Positions 25,426 to 33,788 of a stretch of DNA of 64,000 bases are shown here, piece after piece. The stretch comes from Betaproteobacteria bacterium (GTDB lineage Bacteria > Pseudomonadota > Gammaproteobacteria > Burkholderiales > SG8-41). The DNA is taken from positions 13,344 through 77,343 of the forward strand of contig JAOTVX010000012.1 in NCBI GenBank assembly GCA_029863175.1, read 5' to 3'. The notes below the pieces were generated by a model. The model ran no database searches. It saw nothing but the letters and a program-made list of their open reading frames with translations, and was not told the origin of the DNA. The position numbers were made by a program, and so were the translations under genes. Numbering within the stretch: the first letter of the stretch is position 1; every line of letters begins with the position of its first letter.

Positions 25426-25807
25426 GGGGAGCCGGTGGTCCGGACACCCCGGACAGACATACCGCGTTTTTGAATTCTTATACGCCCCGAAGCCGGGTCG
25501 GACCAGCGCAACGTGTTGATTCACGGAGGCAACAGCGCAAGCTAAGGTCGCCCAAGAGGCTTAGAGGCGCGTTATTAGGGACAATATTGACGCTCTAAGG
25601 AAACCGACGCCATGCACCGTGCCGCCATCGGCGGGGCGGGAGACACGCACAGGCTACGGGAGCCGGAGAATCGTTATACGCCCGTTCTTCCCACAAAAAC
25701 TGGCTCGCTTAGGCCCGACAACCGCACTTTCTTAAGCGGAAAACTTTAGCGATGCAGAGACTTGCCGTGGTCCGACCCAGGCTTCAAGACGCTGGGCCAC
25801 CAGCGGC

Positions 25808-27022
25808 TCATGCAGCCTGGCGCGTGTTTTTCTTGATGAATTCGACCATGCGCGCTACCCCCTGCTCGATCGCCTGTTTCGAGGCCGCGTAGGAAAAGCG
25901 CACATGCTGTCCTTCTTCCGGCACCCGCGATCCGAAATGGATGTCGGCCAGAATCGCCACGCCCTCCTCGTTCAGCAGGCGCTTTCTGAACTCCTCGGAG
26001 TCGGCGACGCCGATCATCCTGCAGGCTTCCGTGACGTTAGGCCAGGCATAAAATGCTCCGCCCGGGTTGCGGCAGGTCACCCCCGGCACTTTGTTGAGCA
26101 GGTCGACGATCAGGTCGCGCCGCTCGAGAAAGCTTGCGCGCATCATCGCCGCCGCGTCCTGCGGGCCGGTGATCGCTTCCAGCGCCGCCCACTGCGAGAT
26201 CTGCGAGGCGCAGGACTCGGTGTTGGTGATCCAGCGCGCGAACACCGGCGCGAGCGCCGGGTTGGCGGTGAAGCCGATGCGCCAGCCGGTCATCGCCCAG
26301 GTCTTGGAGGCACCGTCGGAAATGATGGTGCGCTCGTACATCCCAGGCAGTTGCGCGATGGAAAAGAATTCGCCCGTGTAGCAAAGCCGGGAGTAGATTT
26401 CGTCGGCGTAGATCCACACCTGCGGGTGCTTGCGCAGGATCGCCGCGATTGCTTCCAGGTCCTGGCGCGACAGCAGGCCTCCGGTGGGATTATGCGGGTA
26501 ATTCAGGATCAGGAGCCGAGTCTTCGGCGTGATCAGCCGCTCGAGCTCCGCCGGGTCGAAGGCGAAGTCGCGCGCCTCGTGCAGGTGGATCGGCACGGGC
26601 TTGGCGCCGTTGGCGAGGATCTGCGACTCGTAGATCGGAAAACCCGGGTTGGGGTAGATCACTTCGTCGCCCGCGCCGTGGTCGGTGGTGGACAGGATCG
26701 CATAGGCGATGAAGGGTTTTGCCCCTGCCCCCACTACCACGTCCTCGGGCCGGATCGGCACGCCGCCGCGCATGCCCGCCATGTACGTTGCGGCGGCCGC
26801 GCGCAGCTCGTCGATGCCGGCCGACGGCGTATAGCCGTGCTTGCCGCCCTGGATGGCGCGAATCGCCGCCGCCTGCACGTTGTCCGGCGCCGGAAAATCA
26901 GGCTGCCCGATGCAAAAACTGATGATGTCCTTGCCCTCGCGCGCAAGCGCGTTGACTTCGGCGAGGACGACGAAGGCGTTTTCAGTGCCCAGGCTCCGGG
27001 CACGGCGGCTGATGTCGGGCAT
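25808..27022 (-). CDS. PLP-dependent class I/II aminotransferase
   Basis: A 404-residue fold-type I aminotransferase of the aspartate aminotransferase group. Visible are the GKHGYTPSAGIDELR segment, the substrate-pocket NYPHNPTGG near residue 180, the DEIYSRLCY segment and the PLP-Lys motif SDGASKTWAMTGWRIGF near 235-250. A C-terminal Arg in EGQHVRFSYA fits the alpha-carboxylate ligand. The start ATG at 27022 follows a GGGGGA site; a longer upstream frame has no ribosome site. Substrate is not predictable. Confidence 0.93.
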   Translation of the reverse strand: MPDISRRARSLGTENAFVVLAEVNALAREGKDIISFCIGQPDFPAPDNVQAAAIRAIQGGKHGYTPSAGIDELRAAAATYMAGMRGGVPIRPEDVVVGAGAKPFIAYAILSTTDHGAGDEVIYPNPGFPIYESQILANGAKPVPIHLHEARDFAFDPAELERLITPKTRLLILNYPHNPTGGLLSRQDLEAIAAILRKHPQVWIYADEIYSRLCYTGEFFSIAQLPGMYERTIISDGASKTWAMTGWRIGFTANPALAPVFARWITNTESCASQISQWAALEAITGPQDAAAMMRASFLERRDLIVDLLNKVPGVTCRNPGGAFYAWPNVTEACRMIGVADSEEFRKRLLNEEGVAILADIHFGSRVPEEGQHVRFSYAASKQAIEQGVARMVEFIKKNTRQAA

Positions 27023-27068
27023 CTGTTCCCCCTTAGGCGCGCATTTTACAGTGCTGGAATTCCCGGCC

Positions 27069-27170
27069 ATGCTCGTCAATTGCACCGCCCACGAGGACGG
27101 GAAGAAACTCGCCGAAATCCACCAGCACAAAATGCGCAGCTACCTCGGCCGCCCGGGCTGCTTCATCTGA
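27069..27170 (+). pseudogene. corA: 5' remnant of a corA-type Mg/Co transporter gene
   Basis: A short frame opens MLVNCTAHEDGKKLAEI and continues to SYLGRPGCF before a TGA. This matches the first 33 residues of CorA-family transporters, where a long cytoplasmic domain should follow. Sequence after 27170 is unrelated, so the gene is cut off here. The start overlaps the promoter side of the aminotransferase gene. Confidence 0.6.
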
Positions 27171-27453
27171 CGGATAGGCAAATTAATTCCGCCCGTGACC
27201 GGAGCATTGCCGGTCGCGTCGATTGCCGGACGATTCCGGAGTGTCGACGGGCTGCGCACACGGGCATTGTGCATTCGGACTGTCTGGCGTGCAACGGCGG
27301 CTGCGTCGTAGCCGCTAGATTCCTCATCGACGCTGGGCAGTGTAGGCGGGAGAATTCTTTCCGCGTCTGTCTCTCGGCAAGGAGAGCAGATGCGGACATT
27401 GGCCCCTCCACCCCAGTCACATAACGCACGGTCACCGCCAAGGAGAACGAATC

Positions 27454-27681
27454 ATGGGCAACTTTATCAACTTCAATGAATTGCTGAAGTCGTTGGAAGT
27501 TGACGCGAGCACTGCGAGCGAGCCCGTTAAGCGAATGTTCATTTGTGACGGTCCCCACCTCACAGCCAACATTTCAATGGGCATCGAAGGCGGTGGTACC
27601 TTGCATACTCAACCAGCACACGACGAAATCAACGCCGACTGCCGCCGGTGGGCCTTCGGCCCCAGCCGGCGCGGCCGGTAA
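27454..27681 (+). pseudogene. Truncated small cupin
   Basis: The first 58 or so residues read as the N-terminal half of a small cupin: the metal-ligand element LHTQPAHDEI ends the conserved part. Then sequence turns into NADCRRWAFGPSRRGR, encoded by a GC-rich palindromic stretch (27636-27680) unlike a cupin core. The second half of the barrel is missing. A decayed cassette gene is the likely explanation. The preceding 283 bp (27171-27453) show no gene. Confidence 0.45.
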
Positions 27682-27698
27682 ACTTGATCTCGTTAGGC
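27608..27698. other. attC-like site 1 (degenerate)
   Basis: The right core GTTAGGC lies at 27692-27698. Upstream, ACGAAATCAA (27625-27634) mirrors the ACGAGATCAAG read from the other strand at the right end, forming imperfect arms around a GC-rich palindrome. The left core is degraded. It precedes the next gene by about 20 bp, as in integron cassettes. Confidence 0.4.
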
Positions 27699-27717
27699 GT
27701 CTCTGAGGTATGCAGAT

Positions 27718-28527
27718 ATGAGCAACGATCGACAAGGCGTCTGGTCAGGTGGCGAGGCCTATGAGCCATACGTAGGCCGCTGGAGCCGGCTGGTTGCGAG
27801 GCAGTTCCTGGATTGGCTTGGTGCGCCACCCGGTGCCGCATGGTTAGATTGTGGCTGTGGCACCGGAGCCCTCACGGAAACGATATTGTCTGTTTGCTCG
27901 CCATCGCGGGTTCACGGCATCGACCCCTCGGAGGGTTATTTGCGTGTCGCTCGAGTGAAGGTTCAGGACCCGCGAGCCCATTTCGAACAGGCTGACGCTC
28001 AAGACCTTCATGCAGAGGCAAATGCATACGACATGGTTGTCTCCGGATTGGTGCTCAACTTCATTCCCGACAAAGCACGGGCCATGAGCCATCTGACCCG
28101 CGCCACGAAACCAGGTGGGCAAGTTGCGGCCTATGTCTGGGACTACACCGGTCGTATGGAACTGATGCGCTACTTCTGGGATGCAGCGGTCGAGTTGAAG
28201 CCGGAGAATCGACACCTTGACGAGGGCGTTCGGTTCCCGCTATGTCAGCCCGATTCGCTGCTACAGCTATTCGAGGAGAGCGGTCTTACGCATGTCGAGG
28301 TGTCGCCCCTGGAAATCTCGACGCATTTCCAGAATTTCGACGACTACTGGACGCCTTTCCTGGGAGGGCAATTTCCGGCACCCGACTATGCGATGTCGCT
28401 GTCTGAAGTGGATCGCGCTAAACTCAGGGAGCGGATCCGTAGCCGCCTGCCCATCGACAAGGACGGCTCGATCAAGATGGTTGCCCGGGCATGGAGTGTT
28501 CGTGGTGTCGTCGATACTGACGCCTAA
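27718..28527 (+). CDS. Class I SAM-dependent methyltransferase (cassette gene)
   Basis: A 269-residue cytosolic methyltransferase: motif I LDCGCGTGALTETIL near residue 42, GIDPSEGYL ends strand 2, then EQADAQDLHAEANAYDMVVSG and TKPGGQVAAYVWDY. Typical small-molecule methyltransferase of the UbiE/Methyltransf_11 type with a longer C-terminal part. The stop codon TAA lies within GCCTAAC, the left core of an attC-like site, a common arrangement in integron cassettes. Base composition is lower in GC than that of flanking genes by eye, consistent with transfer. Confidence 0.85.
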   Translation: MSNDRQGVWSGGEAYEPYVGRWSRLVARQFLDWLGAPPGAAWLDCGCGTGALTETILSVCSPSRVHGIDPSEGYLRVARVKVQDPRAHFEQADAQDLHAEANAYDMVVSGLVLNFIPDKARAMSHLTRATKPGGQVAAYVWDYTGRMELMRYFWDAAVELKPENRHLDEGVRFPLCQPDSLLQLFEESGLTHVEVSPLEISTHFQNFDDYWTPFLGGQFPAPDYAMSLSEVDRAKLRERIRSRLPIDKDGSIKMVARAWSVRGVVDTDA

Positions 28528-28590
28528 CCAAGGCATCGGCGGCGACGAATAAGCGCTATTCGTTCGCCCACAAACGGGACGGAGCGACGT
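28522..28590. other. attC-like site 2 (left core plus hairpin)
   Basis: The left core GCCTAAC (28522-28528) overlaps the stop of the methyltransferase gene; a hairpin CGACGAATA/TATTCGTTCG follows at about 28562-28577. A clean right core is not seen. Confidence 0.35.
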
Positions 28591-28977
28591 ATGAGCATCG
28601 ATTTCACAGTTGATGAGACGAATCCCGCCTACGTGCGACTGCCTTGTCAAGGCACGTATACGCGGGACGCGCTGTTGAGCGTAGTTGACGAAGCGATCGA
28701 CATCGCCGCGAGCCAAAATCGAAGGGCAGTTCTCGTCGACATTAGGGACGTGAAAGGAACACCGCCGGACATGTTTGGCCGCTATCAACTCGGTGTGGGG
28801 ACGGCCAAGATCCAGAGAGAAAAGAGCGTTCTTGTCACAATCGCAGTCGTTGGAAATGAGCCGATGATCGACCCGCAAAGACTCGGCGAGACCGTATTTC
28901 TTAACCGGGGTGGCATTGGGAAAGTTTTCACCAATGTCGACGAAGCCGTTGCTTGGCTCGAACAAAGGCTCGAATAA
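28591..28977 (+). CDS. Small STAS/SpoIIAA-like protein (cassette gene)
   Basis: A 128-residue protein with the alternating beta-alpha pattern of STAS/SpoIIAA-like folds: YVRLPCQGTYTRDALLSVVD, RRAVLVDIRDVKGTPPD and LVTIAVVGNEPM, ending in VFTNVDEAVAWLEQRL. That layout is typical of small single-domain proteins in mobile cassettes and other accessory regions. No catalytic residue can be named. It is followed within 10 bp by an attC-like site. Confidence 0.65.
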   Translation: MSIDFTVDETNPAYVRLPCQGTYTRDALLSVVDEAIDIAASQNRRAVLVDIRDVKGTPPDMFGRYQLGVGTAKIQREKSVLVTIAVVGNEPMIDPQRLGETVFLNRGGIGKVFTNVDEAVAWLEQRLE

Positions 28978-28985
28978 AACCGCGT

Positions 28986-29020
28986 GCTAACAAATCGCTC
29001 AACCGGAGCGGCGGTTAGGC
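28986..29020. other. Short attC-like site 3
   Basis: Left core GCTAAC, then AAATCGCTCAACCGGAGCGG and right core GTTAGGC at 29014-29020. The TCGCTCAACCGGA interior is the usual attC style, though at 35 bp the site is shorter than most. Confidence 0.5.
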
Positions 29021-29045
29021 GCGGAATCAGGTATTGAAAGCGAGA

Positions 29046-29137
29046 GGAAAAGGTGTCAGGAACCTCAAGCCCACCAAAAGAACGCTTCCCGGTCAGCGGG
29101 CTGCTCTGCTGCGAAAAAAGTTCCTGACACCTCTTCC
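29046..29137. repeat. 92-bp element with 18-bp inverted ends (GGTGTCAGGAAC)
   Basis: AGGTGTCAGGAAC (29051-29063) and its complement GTTCCTGACACCT (29120-29132) extend to 18 bp with one mismatch. A short non-coding element of this shape is a MITE or REP-like candidate. Confidence 0.55.
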
Positions 29138-29147
29138 CCGATCAGTA

Positions 29148-29300
29148 GTGATTCTGCTTCTCTCCGCGTCTCCGCGGTTCAACTATTGTCCTTGCTTCTC
29201 CTGGCGGTTTGGCGGTTCAATGATTTATTTTATCTGCGTGTATCTGCGTTTATCTGCGGCTAAAGTGGTTTTTCCTAGCACTAATGATCCGTCACCCGTC
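29148..29300. repeat. Cluster of word repeats (CTCCGCGTCTCCGCGG, TTTATCTGCGGCTAA)
   Basis: Several repeat words stand in series in front of the convergent metalloprotease gene: CTCCGCGTCTCCGCGG, TTGTCCTTGCTTCTC, TGGCGGTTTGGCGGTTC and TATCTGCG words. Confidence 0.5.
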
Positions 29301-29305
29301 ACCAG

Positions 29306-30073
29306 CTATTTCACCCAGTTGATCTCGCGCGCCGTCCGGATGCCGATCGCGACCTCGTCCATCCCGGCCGGCATCTCCGCACTGGCTTCCGACACCGGGA
29401 TGCGGCCCGCCATTATTTCAGCGCGCGACTGGGGGTAAAGCGGCACCGCATGCGGGTCTGCGAACCCGTCGGGAAAGAGCGGCCGGTTGCTTCCGGGCTC
29501 GTATTTGTCGGTGGCGCCAAGGGTGTGCATGAGCTCGTGCGCGATGACGACGTTGTTGGAGCCGTCCATGTCGGCGCGCGCGAAGGCGTTCACGACGCCA
29601 ATCAGGCCCTTCTGCAGTCCCGTCGAATGCGCCAACCGCGAATGCGCCGCCGGATCGAAGTAGGAGACGAAGATCCGCACGTCCGGCTTCGGCCCCCGGT
29701 AGTTATCATGCCGCCAGGCCCAGTAGCGAAGCCGCAGGCTCCAGAGCGCGACGTCCATCTTGCTTCCTCCGAACGGGGGCGATGGCGGTTGCGCTGCCAC
29801 CGGTGGCGTCAGGCTGATGTCGATCGGCTGGCGCAGCGCGACACCATAACCGGCCACCTCGCTCCTGAAGAACGCCTCGATCGGTTCGAAGCCGGGCTCG
29901 CCTAGCTGGCCGATGTAGCCGGCCACCACGCTGCTGCCGTCGCCATTGATGGGATAGATGGCCACCCGGACGGTGTTGTTCCAGTCGGTAGTGCGGGCGC
30001 GCGCGATCCAGGCCGCCTGTGCTACCGTCGCCAGGATGAACAGCAGGATCACGATGCGCAGTTTTCGCCACAT
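29306..30073 (-). CDS. Putative exported zinc metalloprotease (HExxH)
   Basis: A 255-residue protein with an N-terminal membrane anchor or signal (LRIVILLFILATVAQAAWIA). Near residue 182 it carries VIAHELMHTLGATDKY, in which HELMH is a zinc-protease HExxH motif followed by a third-ligand-compatible segment with Asp. Elsewhere the protein is not recognised. Proline-rich PPVAAQPPSPPFGG near 95-110 may be a linker. Likely periplasmic or membrane-tethered; substrate unknown. Confidence 0.65.
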   Translation of the reverse strand: MWRKLRIVILLFILATVAQAAWIARARTTDWNNTVRVAIYPINGDGSSVVAGYIGQLGEPGFEPIEAFFRSEVAGYGVALRQPIDISLTPPVAAQPPSPPFGGSKMDVALWSLRLRYWAWRHDNYRGPKPDVRIFVSYFDPAAHSRLAHSTGLQKGLIGVVNAFARADMDGSNNVVIAHELMHTLGATDKYEPGSNRPLFPDGFADPHAVPLYPQSRAEIMAGRIPVSEASAEMPAGMDEVAIGIRTAREINWVK

Positions 30074-30089
30074 GATTAGCGTATCTCAA

Positions 30090-30275
30090 AAATCAAAACA
30101 ACTTATTAACCGCAGATAAACACGGACAGAAAACTCGCGTAAACCAATACACTTCCTCTTTATCGGCGTCGATCGGCGTTCATCGGTGGCAGTCATTCGG
30201 TTTTTTGAGATGATTTCTAGCCAGTTTAGTCGCTTGTTCGCTTAGTCACTCAGTAACTTAGTCACACAGGTCAAG
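30090..30275. repeat. Word repeats (AACCGCAGATAAACACGG; TTAGTCACTCAGTAACTTAG)
   Basis: AACCGCAGATAAACACGGAC, then CGTCGATCGGCGTTCATCGG and a run of TTAGTC/CTTAGTCAC words occupy the gap before the SDR gene. No coding frame. Confidence 0.5.
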
Positions 30276-30316
30276 TTGCCGTAAACTTCCAGCTTCGCAC
30301 TGTAGGGGAGATTGGC

Positions 30317-31042
30317 ATGGCGGACAACAACGATACCGCGGTCGTCGTCGGAGCGGGACCGGGGCTGGGCTCCGCGCTCGTGCGCCGCTTCGCGCGCGCA
30401 GGAATGAAGGTTGCAGCGGCAAGGCGGGACGCGGGCCAGCTGGATGGGCTCGTCAAGGAGTCCGGGGCCGCGGTTCGTGCGTACTCCTGCGACGCCACCG
30501 ACGAGGGATCGGTGACGGCCCTGTTCGCCAAGGTCGCGAAGGAGCTGGGAACGCCGCGGCTCGTCGCCTATAATGCCGGCGGCTTCGTGCGCAAAAGCGT
30601 GCTCGAGACCTCGCGGGAGGAGTTCGAGCGTTGCTGGCGCAACGCCTGCCTGGGCGGCTTTCTCGTCGGGCGTGAAGCGGCGCGAAGCATGCTCGCCGCG
30701 AAGGCCGGCGGGCGCCATAACGGCACCATCGTTTTCACCGGGGCCACGGCTTCACTCCGCGGCGGCGCCAACTTCCTCAACCTCGCGGTCGGCAAGTTCA
30801 GCCTGCGCGCGCTCGCGCAGAGCATGGCGCGCGAGCTCCAACCCCAAGGCATCCACGTTGCGCACGCCATCATCGACGGCCAGATCGAAAGCGACCGCCC
30901 CGGCCGCGGCGTCGCCGAGCGCGGGGCGGACGCCGTCCTCTCCCCGGCCGCGATCGCCGAAGCCTATTACCAGTTGCATTTGCAACCGCCGAGCGTCTGG
31001 ACGCTCGAGTTCGACTTGCGGCCTTACGTAGAAAAGTTCTAG
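30317..31042 (+). CDS. SDR-family protein lacking the catalytic Tyr
   Basis: A 241-residue short-chain dehydrogenase fold: dinucleotide motif GAGPGLG near residues 12-18, AYNAGG near 88 and GATASLRGG where the catalytic Ser is expected. The YxxxK position reads LAVGK, so Tyr is replaced by Leu while Lys remains. The nearby IHVAHAIIDG segment is shared with a subgroup of bacterial SDRs that also lack this Tyr. Oxidoreductase activity is therefore doubtful; NADP binding may be kept. The start follows a GGAG site. Confidence 0.85.
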   Translation: MADNNDTAVVVGAGPGLGSALVRRFARAGMKVAAARRDAGQLDGLVKESGAAVRAYSCDATDEGSVTALFAKVAKELGTPRLVAYNAGGFVRKSVLETSREEFERCWRNACLGGFLVGREAARSMLAAKAGGRHNGTIVFTGATASLRGGANFLNLAVGKFSLRALAQSMARELQPQGIHVAHAIIDGQIESDRPGRGVAERGADAVLSPAAIAEAYYQLHLQPPSVWTLEFDLRPYVEKF

Positions 31043-31090
31043 TTGAACCGCCAAGACGCCAAGAAAAGCCATCATTCACTATTCACCCGC
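31043..31090. repeat. ACCGCCAAGACGCCAAGAA word repeat
   Basis: Word found directly after the SDR stop; the same or complementary words occur near 25.4, 29.2, 34.7 and 37.0 kb. Confidence 0.55.
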
Positions 31091-31141
31091 TTCCGTTTGG
31101 CATTGGTTTGTTTTAAACAGCGATGGCTGCTCGAGGCTACG

Positions 31142-31399
31142 ATGATCCAATTTCGAAGCTGGTTCTTCCCGATGGCGCTCGCACTGCTTGTGTCTCTCCC
31201 CGGTCTCGCAGCGACCGACTACTTGAAGGAAGTCCCGAAAAGCGGAAAGCTTCGCTACGGCGAGATCGTCTACGTGGACGATGGAACCTGCCCTAAGGAT
31301 GAGGTGAAGGAGGTCACCGGAGGAAGTCGGGAGAAATCGATACCGAGGAAAGTCCGGTGTCTGAAGCGACCTTCGAGCAGTCGCAAGTACACCCCTTGA
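31142..31399 (+). CDS. DUF6719-like small secreted protein
   Basis: An 85-residue protein with signal peptide (FRSWFFPMALALLVSLPGLAA) and a mature segment holding LKEVPKSGKLRYGEIVYVDD and KDEVKEVTGGSREKSI, which I recognise as the DUF6719 pattern of short basic proteobacterial exported proteins. Two Cys (TCPK and RCLK) may pair. The ATG at 31142 is preferred over in-frame starts further upstream because it opens the signal peptide. No function is known. A 160-bp non-coding segment follows. Confidence 0.7.
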   Translation: MIQFRSWFFPMALALLVSLPGLAATDYLKEVPKSGKLRYGEIVYVDDGTCPKDEVKEVTGGSREKSIPRKVRCLKRPSSSRKYTP

Positions 31400-31562
31400 A
31401 TTCTGTTTCTTGCCGGCGTCCGTCGACGGCTTAATATTGGCTTTCGGATTCGAAATGGAAGCGAAAAATATGTTTCCCTCCGGACCTTGCGGGAAGATAA
31501 ATCGACGTGAGAAGTTTGGCGCACCGCTTACCATTGACGATTCACGAGAGTAGGAGGGAAAC

Positions 31563-32270
31563 ATGCCAGTCCGTTGGGACACCACCGAGGTAAGCGGAAA
31601 AGAGATGCGTATCTACATTGGCGTTCCGGAAAGCGAGCCGAAGCGCCGCGGCATTCTCGTCGCGCAGCACGGCGGCGGCGTGGACGGCTTCGTGCAGGAC
31701 GTCGTCAACCGCCTATTCCGCCGAGGCTACGTCGCCGCGGCACCGGAGCTCTACCACCGCCAGCCGTCCGATATCAATGACAACATGGCGCGCATTGGCA
31801 TGCTCAAGGACGACGAAATCATCGCGGACATGAACGCGACGCTCGCGCACATGAAGAGCCTCAAGGAACCCACGGTCGGACACGTGGGCATCGTGGGCTT
31901 CTGCATGGGGGGGCGCGTGTCCTACCTCATGGCCGCAGCCAATTCGGAGATCAAGGCATGCACAGTGTTCTACGGCGGCAATATCCTGAAGCCTTGGGGC
32001 GGATCACCGACCCCCTTCGAGCGCACCAAGGATATCCGTTGCCCTATGATCGGTTTTTTCGGCGCCGAGGACACCAATCCCAGCCCCGAGGACGTCAAGA
32101 AAATCGACGCGGAGATGACGCGCCACGGCAAGCCGCACGAGTTCCACACCTACCACGGTGCCGGGCACGCGTTCCAGAATTTTCTCGACGCGGCGCGCTA
32201 CCGTGAGCGTCCGGCGCGCGGAACGTGGACGGAGATGCTGGCGTTCTTTTCCCAGCACCTCAGGCCATGA
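31563..32270 (+). CDS. Dienelactone hydrolase family protein
   Basis: A 235-residue alpha/beta hydrolase of the dienelactone hydrolase type. The nucleophile is Cys in GFCMGG (about residue 120); the acid is likely the Asp in GFFGAEDTN (about 170), and the His is in GAGHAFQNF (about 202). This order matches the family. It sits behind a GGAGG-like site. Substrates in this family are lactones or esters of aromatic catabolism; exact substrate unknown. Confidence 0.92.
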   Translation: MPVRWDTTEVSGKEMRIYIGVPESEPKRRGILVAQHGGGVDGFVQDVVNRLFRRGYVAAAPELYHRQPSDINDNMARIGMLKDDEIIADMNATLAHMKSLKEPTVGHVGIVGFCMGGRVSYLMAAANSEIKACTVFYGGNILKPWGGSPTPFERTKDIRCPMIGFFGAEDTNPSPEDVKKIDAEMTRHGKPHEFHTYHGAGHAFQNFLDAARYRERPARGTWTEMLAFFSQHLRP

Positions 32271-32310
32271 GGCGTGACTGGTGACGAGTGACGGCTGACG
32301 GCTCAGTCGA
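32268..32310. repeat. GTGACGAGTGACGGCTGACGG word
   Basis: Short spacer between convergent genes; related to the 15.0 kb and 36.9 kb repeat words. Confidence 0.4.
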
Positions 32311-32321
32311 TTCGCTACTCT

Positions 32322-33599
32322 TCAGGTGGCGAAGTAGGCATAGACGTTCAGCACCGCGAACGCCGGGATGGTCATCGTGAAGCTGAAGCGGCGGTTCCGC
32401 CGCACCAGCTCTCCGAACGGAACACCGTAGCGGCTGTGCACCGCCACCAGGGTGTTGGCCATGGGGCACGCCGGCAGACTGATTCCCCACGTCATCAGAA
32501 ACGTGATCGCGAGCAAAGTCGGATCAGGATCGAGCGGCATGAGCCAGGTTCCGACGACCGAGATCAGAATAACCGGGTGGAAACCCAGCCAAGCAAAGGC
32601 GCTGATACCCAGAAAGACCAGGCTCGCCTCGAGGCCGCCGAAGCGCTCGAATGGCACGCCGAGGTCCAGCGCCGCGATCACGCCGGCCATGCCAGCGGAC
32701 AGCACGCCCGCGGCGAGAAAGAGCGAAACCTCCCCGCTCATCTCCGGCAGGCGCAGGCGCACCAGCCGCAGCAACGAGGCGCCCGTGCGATTCCCCTCCC
32801 GTACCAGCAGCGTGATGACCGTCAGCAGGGGCGCCAACACCGTGATGATGGCAAGCACCGACCACTCGCGCTCGTACTCGTGCACGGTCAGCACGCCAGC
32901 CGCCAGCACCGCAGGCACCCACAGCGCCTTGAAGTGGATCGGGTAACCGACAAATTCGCGGGCGTAGCCGTAGCGTTTCGAGGACAAGGTCAGCCATGTC
33001 AGCACGATTCCGAGCGCGGCCAACGGCATGCCGACGCCCATCAGCCGCGCCAGGCTGGCCTCGGGCGCCACTGTCAGCGTCACTGCCATCGCCCCGAAGA
33101 ACGGCGACCACAGCGCAGCACTCATGAACGCTTGCGACAACCCTATCGCCTGCTCGAGCGTGAGCCGAGCGCGCCCAGCGAGGCGGTCGGCGAAGATGGC
33201 GACGGCCGAGAAGTTGATCACCGAGCCGAAGAGATGGACCCCGACGAGGGTCTTGAGCAGCGCGAGCCTGCCGGTCGATGGCGGCTCGTCATGGGCATTG
33301 GGCGCCGTGCTGATGAGGCGCAGGAAGGAAACCGCGATCAGCATCCCGATCAGCGGAATGTTCTGCGCGAGGGCGCGGGCTATGAGGCCGGTAGCCCCGC
33401 TTGCCATGCCCCACAGGATGCCCGCGCTCCCGACGACGAGCAGCGCGAGGACGACGCGCGCCTGCACGCTGGAGAGCCGCGGCCATAACAACGCGCACGC
33501 CATCCAGCCGGCAATACCGGTGAGCCAGGCGGGGTAAGCGTCAAAAAGCGCGCCGACGACGGCAAACGCCGCCACGGCTACCAGAAACCAGGCGGCCAT
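32322..33599 (-). CDS. Multi-spanning membrane protein (probable transporter)
   Basis: A 425-residue protein with about ten to twelve hydrophobic segments, e.g. ALLVVGSAGILWGMASG, GIVLTWLTLSS and GISLPACPMANTLVAVHSR. It resembles uncharacterised permeases of the TRAP/CitMHS-like fold by its central MSAALWSPFFGAMAVTL half-helix region. Family not certain. The start at 33599 is chosen because earlier in-frame codons come from a CCCTCCGCCCTCATCCCTCC repeat; a GTG at 33650 with an AGGA site is an alternative. Confidence 0.7.
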   Translation of the reverse strand: MAAWFLVAVAAFAVVGALFDAYPAWLTGIAGWMACALLWPRLSSVQARVVLALLVVGSAGILWGMASGATGLIARALAQNIPLIGMLIAVSFLRLISTAPNAHDEPPSTGRLALLKTLVGVHLFGSVINFSAVAIFADRLAGRARLTLEQAIGLSQAFMSAALWSPFFGAMAVTLTVAPEASLARLMGVGMPLAALGIVLTWLTLSSKRYGYAREFVGYPIHFKALWVPAVLAAGVLTVHEYEREWSVLAIITVLAPLLTVITLLVREGNRTGASLLRLVRLRLPEMSGEVSLFLAAGVLSAGMAGVIAALDLGVPFERFGGLEASLVFLGISAFAWLGFHPVILISVVGTWLMPLDPDPTLLAITFLMTWGISLPACPMANTLVAVHSRYGVPFGELVRRNRRFSFTMTIPAFAVLNVYAYFAT

Positions 33600-33751
33600 C
33601 GTATACCGAGGGCGGAGGGATGAGGGCGGAGGGATGAAGGTTGAAGTCACAGTCCTTTCGACGTGCTTCTTGCCACCCTCCTTCAGCGATCGGATCTTGA
33701 CGGAGATGCAGATGCGTCTGTCGCGCTTATCCGCGGCTCAATTCGTGCTTC

Positions 33752-33788
33752 AGGATTATCCGGCGTTCAGAGAACGCCGGATAATCCT
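33752..33788. terminator. 16-bp perfect hairpin overlapping the SDR stop
   Basis: Arms AGGATTATCCGGCGTT and AACGCCGGATAATCCT with a 5-nt CAGAG loop. It covers the stop codon of the minus-strand SDR gene. There is no T run on either side. Confidence 0.55.

Noticed and set aside
30573..31031. Plus-strand alternate frame inside the SDR gene
   Set aside because: Ser/Arg/Ala-rich shadow; the SDR frame contains all expected motifs.
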